A stretch of 64,000 bases of DNA from Dryas octopetala (taxonomy: Eukaryota; Streptophyta; Magnoliopsida; Rosales; Rosaceae). The notes beneath the pieces were generated by a model. The model saw only the letters and a program-made list of their open reading frames with translations. It made no database searches and had not been told where the DNA came from. The translations under genes were made by a program, and so were the position numbers. The DNA is taken from the NCBI GenBank assembly GCA_963921425.1, contig OY992832.1, positions 28,485,489 to 28,549,488 of the forward strand. Reading direction: 5' to 3'. The first letter of the stretch is position 1. Every line of letters begins with the position of its first letter. Of the stretch, positions 56,859-64,000 are shown piece after piece.

Positions 56859-59640
56859 CACCAACCAAGATGGTAGAACTCAAGACGCAGTTAAAGGAGC
56901 TACGAGTGAAAGGATTCATTCGAGAAAGCACATTGCCGTGGGGAGCACCTGTCTTGTTTGTAAAGAAGCACGATAGCTTGTTACGTTTATGCATACACTA
57001 TCGAAGATTAAATCAAAGAACAATCAAGAACAAGTATCCTATATATACCAAGGATTGATGAGTTGTTTGACCAGCTTGTTGGAGCAAAGTATTTTTCAAA
57101 GATAGACTTAAGATCTGGATATCATTAGTTGCGAGTAAGAGAGGAGGATGTACCTAAGACCGCCTTTCATACTTGGTATAGACATTATGAGTTTACATTT
57201 ATGCCTTTTGGATTGACTGACGCACCAACCGCGTTGATGGACTTAATAAATAGAGTGTTTCGACCTTATCTCGATAAGTTTGTGATAGTTTTCATTGACG
57301 ATATCCTAATCTACTCGAAATCCCATGAGTAGCATGAGAATCACTTGAGAATTGTTTTAGAAGTATTATTGGAGAAGCAGTTGTACGCCAAGAAGTCAAA
57401 GTGTGAGTTTTGGTTAACTGAAGTATAGTTTCTTGGGCACATTATTTTTGAGGGGGGAATAAAAGTTGACCCTAGTAAGGTTGAAGCTATGATGAATTGG
57501 AAACAACCAAAGAACGTCACTGAGATACGAAGTTTCTTGGATTGGCAGGTTATTATCGAAGATTTGTTCTGGATTTCTCTAAGCTTGCAAATCCGATGAA
57601 AACATTGACAAGGAAAGAGTTAAGTTCGAGTGGAACAAGAAGTGTGAAGCTTCATTTCAAGAACTTAAGAAAAGATTGACTTCATCACCAATATTGGTAT
57701 TACCAAATGACAAGGATCCATATGATGTTTACACTGACGCATGTAAACAAGGACTTGGATGTGTTATGTTGCAAAATGGAAAGGTAGTTGCCTACGCATC
57801 AAGACAACTTAAGATTCATGAAGCAAATTATCTGACTCACGACTTGGAGTTAGCCACAGTCGTGCATGCTTTAAGGATATGAAGATATTATCTCTATGGA
57901 AGCAAGTTTACCGTATTTTCGGATCATAAGAGTCTCAAGTACATATTTACACCACGTGACTTGATTTTGAGACAAAGGAGATGGATGAAGTACTTAAAGG
58001 ACTATGATTTTGAACTACAGTATCATCTTGGAAAAGCAAACAAAGTAGCTGACGCTTTGAGTAGAATGACTAATGAGAAGGTAGCCCAGTTACTTTTGGC
58101 TGAGAGAGAGTTGTTTCAAACTCTAGAAGATTACAACATCCATATGCTATCAAATGGTATGCTTACAGGTTTGAAGTTAGGATCAACTTTGAATGAGGAG
58201 GTCATTCAATGACAAGATGATGACCCTGAACTTTTAAGCATCATGAAAGAAATTATGTCAGGAGAAGCATTTTATGGATGGACACTTCATGTGAACTGTG
58301 GATTGAGGTATAAGCTAAGGTTAGCTATGTCAAAGGATAAAGAACTTCGAAGAAAGATTCTTCAAGAAGCACACTAATCTAAGTTTGCTATTCATCCTGG
58401 AAGTGACAAGATGTATAGAGATTTGAAAAGAGTGTATTGGTGGAAAGGATTGAAAAGAGAAGTAGCTGAGTTCATGAGTTAATGCTTGACTTGTTTAATT
58501 ACAAGTAAAAGCTAATCATTTAAAGCCTGCTGGATTACTTCAACCATTACCCATTCCAGAGTAGAAATGGAAAAATACTACCAAGGATTTTGTTACCAAT
58601 TTGCCAAGGACGACAAAGGGTAACAATCGCATTTGAGTAATAGTGGATAGACTGACCAAGTCCGTACATTTCCTTGCAGTAAGGATGGATTCACCAGTGA
58701 ATACGTTTGCAAAGTTGTATGTCAAAGAAATCGTTCATTTACATGGAATACCAAAGACGATTGTTTCAGATCGAGATTCTCGTTTTACTTATACACTTTG
58801 GAAAAGATTACAAGATAAATTAGGAACTCGAATCAATCTGAGTACTGCTTATCATCCTCAGACAGATGGACAGTCTAAGAGAGTGATACAAATACTTGAG
58901 GACATGCTGAGAGCATGCATTTTGGATTTTGGTTGCAAGTGGAGCGAGTATATACAGCTAATCGAGTTTGTTTATAACAATAGCTACCAAAGGAGTATTG
59001 GCATGGCACCATTTGAAGCCTTGTAGGGCAAATCTTGCAAATCGTCTATTTGTTTGGCAGAAACTGAAGAAAGGATTTCTTTAGATCCTGAAATGATTCA
59101 AGAGACGACTGATAAAGTCAAGCTAGTGCAAGAGCGACTGAAGGTTGGTCAGGATAGAAGCAAGTCTTACGCGGATCGACGACGTAAGCCACTTGAGATC
59201 GTTGTTGGGGACTTTGTTTTCTTCAAAGTGAGTCTGCATAAAGGAATGGTACGTTTGCGAGGACGAGGCAAGTTAGCCCCTCGATACGTGGGACCATTCG
59301 AGATCGTTGGATGAGTTGGACCTGTTGCTTATTGACTACAATTACCATTTGAACTATCACATATACACAATGTGTTCCATATGTCACAATTAAGGAAAAG
59401 TGCACCTGAACTTCCACAAATAAAGCCTTGGATCAACATGCCGTTAGAGCAAAGCGTTACTTATGAAAAAGGTCTCGTAGAGATCTTGGCATTTGAGACA
59501 AAGCAGTTAAGAAAGAAGATTGTACCATTAGTAAAGGTTTGATGACAACATCATAGAATAGAAGAAGCAACGTGGGAACTAGAATCCGAAATGAGGAAGA
59601 ACTCTCCTCACCTTTTTGATAAAGAAATGAATTAATCTAG
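56859..59640 (+). pseudogene. Chromovirus reverse transcriptase, RNase H and integrase
   Basis: Reverse transcriptase blocks are [20 protein letters not shown] (56920), [15 protein letters not shown] (57200) and [10 protein letters not shown] (57292), so the catalytic Asp pair is kept. RNase H starts near 57720 ([17 protein letters not shown]) and has [12 protein letters not shown] and [10 protein letters not shown]. In integrase, the first Asp is near 58600 but disrupted, VSDRDSRF (58769) gives the second, and the third site reads QTDGQSKRV (58862), where Lys replaces the catalytic Glu. The tail near 59480-59620 resembles a worn chromodomain. Stops occur at 57055, 57127, 57331, 57427, 57880, 58210, 58377, 59024 and later, with frameshifts near 57050 and 57540. 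Confidence 0.88.
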
Positions 59641-59654
59641 AGGACGAGATTTCT

Positions 59655-59670
59655 TTTAAGGAGGGTAGAA
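59655..59670 (+). other. Polypurine tract of the chromovirus
   Basis: TTTAAGGAGGGTAGAA directly before the right LTR start TGTAACACCC, the usual arrangement in chromoviruses. Confidence 0.8.
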
Positions 59671-62600
59671 TGTAACACCCTAGATTTTCCAAAATGGCAT
59701 GTGTTTTTTAAATTTCTTTTGTACTTAGAAGCTTAAGTTTTCTTAAAAGAAATAGAGTTTCCTTGTCTTTCGAGTAACTAACCTGTACCATTAGAGGTTT
59801 AGAGTTGAGCTTTAGTACCCTTGAGTGTGAATTTGGTAATTATCAAGTTGAAATTAATTTTTTAGAATTAAATTCATTGGAGTTGAATTCTTCTTAATTT
59901 TTTTGGAGAACAATTTGTTGTTTTGAGGTTACAGGAAATCAGGATTAATTACTACGAGTTCGTAGGAATTTTTGGGGAATTATTTGGAGTCCCGAGCTAA
60001 TTTTGGTGAATTTACGAAGCTTGAAAAAAATAGAAAAATAAGAAAAAGAAAGATTTTAAAAATGGAAGCTGACAGGGACTAATAGCGATGCGTGACGCGC
60101 TGTCATTGGTCAGAAACGCTGACGCGACGCCACCCAGGCGCTGACGAGGTGAAGCTCACAAGCCTGCGATAGGACGTTGCACACCCAAACATCTCTGGCG
60201 TTATAATCTCGACCGTCTAAGATCTTTAAAACTAAGAGATATGAGCCGTTGATTTGTGAAGGAGAACTGGTCAACCAAGTAAGGTCAATTTGACCCGCGT
60301 GTTTTCCATTCGGGTTGGCTCGTCCATTTTGTCTTAGAGAACTTGCGATCCGTGAGTTTTCTCTCAATCCAATTCGAGTTTCAGCTTTCCTTTGTGCATT
60401 TTTAGTGCAATTTGTCCCACAATGGAGATTTACAACTTTTTTCAACCCTCTAGTGCCTATAAGCCTATAAATAGAAACCTTTGTCCCTCATTTTCACTTG
60501 CAGCACCAAGTGAAGTTAGAGTTACTCATTTCTTGGTTCTTTGAGAGTCTCTCTAAGAAAAGACATACCAAAAGGGAAGAAAATTCTCATAGTTTAAACT
60601 TTTGGGAGTACAAGGAGGAGTCCCTAGGAGTGGAGTCTAAGTTTAGAGGTTCACAACCGGGTAAGTATTTTAATATTTCTGCTTTATTTAATTATTTTTA
60701 GGTTTTAATTTTAGGATGCATGCTTAGATTTTTTAAGTATAATTTATTTATTTATTAAGCATACCTAGCTTTATTTTTGGAGATTTAATTGTTTAATTAA
60801 ATGTTAGGGTTTTTTTCATATTTAGTACCTGAACTTTGACCATTGTCTTAATGTGGTACCTAAACTTTTATTTGTCCCAATTGAGTACCTAAACTTTTAT
60901 TTTGTGTCTAATAGGTACCAAAATGAATTTCTGTTAAAATTATCAACAAAAGTTAGGGGCAATATAGTCACTTCAAAAAATTTATTTTTTAATTTTAATT
61001 TTTAATTTTTTTTGTTTGTTGTGTGTTTTTTTTTTTTAATAATTTTAAACATATAAAGAAAATAATTAAAATATACTTTGACTATATTGCCCCTAATTTT
61101 TATTGACAATTTTAACAAAAATTCATTTTGGTACCTATTAGACACAAAATAAAAGTTTAGGTACTCAATTGGGACAAATAAAAGTTTAGGTACCACATTA
61201 AGACAAGAGTCAAAGTTTAGGTACTAAATATGAAATAAACCCTAAATGTTATTAGCATGATAGGATTAGCAAGTTTCAATTATAGAGATTAAATTAGATT
61301 AATCTAAATTATTTTGAGGATTTGTTTTGAGTATAAGCAAATAGTGAAATTATTTGACTTCAAGATAAAACTTGATACTTGTAAACCCTTACGTAACTCT
61401 TAAAGAGTAGATTTTAGTCCACCTAGGACTAGTGATTAGTGACGTGTGACTAAAGGAAAGGTCATACCGTCTTCCCTTATTATTAATCGTCCCTAACTTA
61501 GAATTTGTGCTCTTTTGTCGATTTTGGTCTCTATTGGAGTACCCAGTTACCCAGTTGCCGAGTTGTTAAAAAGTTAAGGTTACCGTATTGCCTAGTTACA
61601 GAGGATTTGCCAAGATAGGACTGCGCGAATATGGAAGGCTTGTGAAAGAGAATACTTGAAGAGCATTGGATTCTAGGTATGAGGATTTATCTTACATTCC
61701 TGACTATGGACTTTGTGTGTGTATGAGTAGTTTTTAAACTGTGATAACATGCTATTATGATTATTGTGTTTGGTCTGAGAGTTAAGGTAGCCTCATCAGT
61801 GACCTTGGGTTCAAGTCCCTAAACCTTCTAGAAGAATTGATCTGTACATTATGAATAAGGTGGCAGTGATAAGGTTTCTCAATTACGAGTTCTTATTTCT
61901 ATTTACCATGGCACTCTCGCTATGGATGCTATTTCTTTTAATAGCTGGCCATAATTGTACCTAATGTGTATCAATCATCTGAGTTATTATTATTTATGGG
62001 TTTTTATGCATATTTACCATATACTGCTGCATATGAGGTGTTAAATTAATTTTGTGAAAATGTTTTGGGATTTTGGAAAACAATCTTTCACAGGGAAATG
62101 TGTTTAAAGGTTTTCAAACTTAGCAGGATCCCCTGAGGGAAGCCATAATCGTATGTGATGCGTATCCCCTACTTTATTTGTTTTGTTTCCTTTTTTTCTT
62201 GCTTATGCAGATTTGCTTCTTGGAGGAGATCTCGATTGAAGGGTGCACAGTTTGGATTCCCTTGTTTGGTGTCTCAAGGTCTCTATATTCATGTATTTTG
62301 CTTTGTAGCGGTTCTTGTTTTTCCTTGAGTGTTTTCCATTGGGAATCCATTTTAAACAATGATACATTTTGGTTTCAATCATTTTGTAAACTTATGTGAG
62401 TTTTACTTATACTTTAGTAATTCCCTTTTCTGGGGTGTTGATTTAACTATTCCACCTTAACGGATTGGTTAATTTATATCTACGTATTTACTTTGATCTT
62501 ATTATTTCCTTAAAAGATCCTGTTGTGTAACGAGTACTTTGATCCAACCCGATCCATTTAAAACAAAAGGCTCCACCTTTTCTTGATTGTCTTGGAGAAT

Positions 62601-62682
62601 TAATGCCGGCTAATTGGTATTAATTCCTTGGGATATTCAAGGAATGTGTCTCTGGTACATACCCGGAGTTCGGAGTGTGACA
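59671..62682 (+). repeat. Right LTR of the chromovirus
   Basis: Starts TGTAACACCCTAGATTTTCC and ends GGAGTGTGACA. TATA box TATAAATAG at 60466-60474. It is 3012 bp including a later 436-bp MITE and its 9-bp duplicate. It differs from the left LTR at many positions, consistent with an old insertion. The following five bases CTGTG would be the target duplicate, but the left partner is lost. Confidence 0.88.
60807..61242. mobile_element. Mutator-type MITE in the right LTR
   Basis: Starts GGGTTTTTTTCATATTTAGT and ends in its inverted match. The arms of about 165 bp are nearly identical inverted repeats, and the 9-bp duplication TAAATGTTA (60798-60806 and 61243-61251) is perfect. The left LTR at 48988-49010 has one uninterrupted copy of the target, so insertion followed the retrotransposon. 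It is non-coding and close to a pure foldback. Confidence 0.92.
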
Positions 62683-63917
62683 CTGTGCAACAATGAACAA
62701 AAGAATTATCAATAAACCTTTTATTTTTTCTTACATAAACATTTCAAAAATTAATAAACCCACATAATAAAATACAAAATTCAAGGTTATTAAATCACAT
62801 TCGCCTTAATCAGTGGTTTGCTATAATCACAATGACAACTATTGTTATGGTTTGATAATGTCAATGATTTAAAAATAAACAAATAAACAAATAAACAAAC
62901 AAAAACAAAAGCACGCCGAGTGGTCAATGTTGTTGAATCAACACCTCCACTTTTATAACGTGGGCTTTTTTTATCATTTTTAAAATTTTTGGTGGACCCT
63001 TTAAATATAGAAAATATTTGCTGAGTTAGATACACAATGGATAGTATAGAGTTTGCTTACAATTGGGAGTTGATTTAAAGAGAGGGAGAACGAATTAAAG
63101 ATAGGAGTGATAATGAGATTCACAATTGGAAAATTTTTGTCAGATTGTTTTTACAAATATGTTAAAGAAAATCAATTTGTTCTCTGTTAGATTTTATTAA
63201 TATCTGGTAAAAAACAAGGGGTTATTAATCATTTTTCTTTAAGAATTTCCATTAAACTGAAAATTACAAATCCCGGTGGTTGACGTCCCAAGCTTCCTGA
63301 GATTCAACAGCTCCTTCACCCTCTTATTTGTTTGTGAATATGGTATGTGTTGCATGATGCTATTATATATATTCATCATGGCATCTACCTTTGGGCTTTG
63401 CCTGAGGTAGTCCCCCATAAACAGTTCATAATCATATTCTAATGTTCAAAAACAAAAGCCACATGGTTTCCTCAAGAAAACATATTACTCTTAAACGACT
63501 AAAGCCTCTAGTCTAATTCCCTGCATTATCAGCATGACACTTGAAGTTGCGTTCGGCCAACATACAACAACAATTGATTGAGGTGAAGAAGAAAAGAAAC
63601 ACAAACCACCTTTAAAAGACAAAGGAAAGTTGATCTACATTAAAATTACAAAATTAGTCTTAGCAGAATCTTCAAAGTCAGAGAAAGTAAATCACAATAG
63701 ATAACATCCTCATGTTAATAGGGGCATATCACTGAGTGAGGAAACCATTACTTAGAAACCATACAGTACGGGTAAGAAGTGAGGGCTCATTGGCAAATTG
63801 AGATGAATCCATAAAAACAGGTGAATTGCACACATCACCCCGATTCTGTCGATAAAACATCAAACCCATTGTTCAAAAACCAAACACCCCTCACAACAGA
63901 ACTATGCACACGCTACA
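62683..63917. other. Flanking sequence and probable 3' untranslated region of a host gene
   Basis: No recognisable coding region or transposon ends. AT-rich, with a short (AAACAAAT)n-like tract near 62874-62910. The part nearest 63917 would be downstream of the stop codon of the minus-strand exon that follows. Confidence 0.45.
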
Positions 63918-63963
63918 TTAGTATCTCCTCCTAGGACTCCTTGAGCGACGTTCTCTTAGGGGT
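63918..63963 (-). CDS. Terminal exon of a possible SR-type (RS-domain) protein
   Basis: On the minus strand an acceptor TTTTGCAG precedes position 63963. With one phase base taken from the previous exon, the exon reads PLRERRSRSPRRRY and stops at TAA (63920-63918). Alternating Arg, Ser and Pro is the signature of RS domains of splicing factors, which bind partner proteins in the spliceosome. Only 14 residues are in the window, and the upstream exons lie beyond its right edge, so this is a suggestion. The intron begins at 63964 and runs off the window. It is the only coding-looking segment here without transposon features. Confidence 0.4.
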
Positions 63964-64000
63964 CTGCAAAATTAAAATGTTAACACCATATCTAAAGAAA

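Larger units (their letters stand above)
48621..62682 (+). mobile_element. Decayed chromovirus (Tekay-like Ty3/gypsy) with nested LTRs
   Basis: It has a left LTR remnant (48621-50453), primer site, gag (50720-54788, split), protease (55103-55685), reverse transcriptase, RNase H and integrase (56859-59640), a polypurine tract and a full right LTR (59671-62682). Chromovirus assignment comes from the tRNA-Met-type primer site, CX2C knuckle, FIDDILIYS reverse transcriptase and a degenerate chromodomain-like tail near 59480-59620 (ATWELESEMRKNSPHLF). Two solo LTRs interrupt it. It has many stops and is clearly older than its nested insertions. Confidence 0.87.

Overview
This window looks like a repeat-filled intergenic block of a flowering-plant nuclear genome, probably a eudicot. 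The evidence is nested plant-type LTR retrotransposons (Tat, Athila and Tekay-like chromovirus lineages of Ty3/gypsy, plus a probable Ty1/copia LTR), PIF/Harbinger (Pong-like) and Mutator-like DNA transposons, MITEs with 9-bp target duplications, and plant-type introns and TATA boxes. I see no rRNA, tRNA, CRISPR or organellar genes. The only likely host coding sequence is a short terminal exon at the right edge (63918-63963, minus strand) that reads like the tail of an arginine/serine-rich splicing-factor-type protein. An unrecognised small cysteine-rich gene (19123-21625, minus) may be a host gene or a gene captured by a transposon.

Layout. 1-2793 is the 3' two-thirds, in window coordinates, of a Pong-like element (E1). 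2801-10949 is a Mutator-like element with about 630-bp inverted repeats and a decayed FAR1/MuDR-type transposase gene, split by a minus-strand solo LTR (6735-9605). 10961-14061 (E2), 14065-14997 (E3) and 15001 onward (E4) are three Pong-like elements placed head to tail and separated by single TAA target duplications. E4 is itself bloated by a Mutator MITE (15201-15771), a solo LTR (15929-18879), the small cysteine-rich gene carrying a copia-like solo LTR (19332-21336), and a large LTR insertion (21642-36955). That insertion in turn holds a very young 11.75-kb Tat element (23513-35264). E4 stops at 37766 in a microhomology junction with a truncated minus-strand Athila element (37758-45958), whose 5' LTR contains two more solo LTRs.

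45959-48620 is the 3' end and LTR of a second Athila-like element. 48621-62682 is a decayed chromovirus split by two solo LTRs (50923-54252 and 55686-56853), with a 436-bp Mutator MITE in its right LTR only. 62683-63917 has no recognisable gene.

How it fits together. Almost nothing here works with anything else in the sense of an operon or pathway; the order is an insertion history. Seven elements belong to one solo-LTR superfamily: most start TGTAACGACCCGACCC or TGTGA-G and end CA, and all but one (one mismatch in the large composite) have perfect 5-bp target duplications. The Tat element is the newest event (one base difference between 1063-bp LTRs), yet its polyprotein is broken in the reverse transcriptase. 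Its antisense gene has its own TATA box and two phase-compatible introns but two frameshifts. The most unusual structure is a set of tandem-repeat arrays at the same place in different members of the solo-LTR family. Two of these arrays consist of units that each form a stem-loop, with base changes that preserve pairing.
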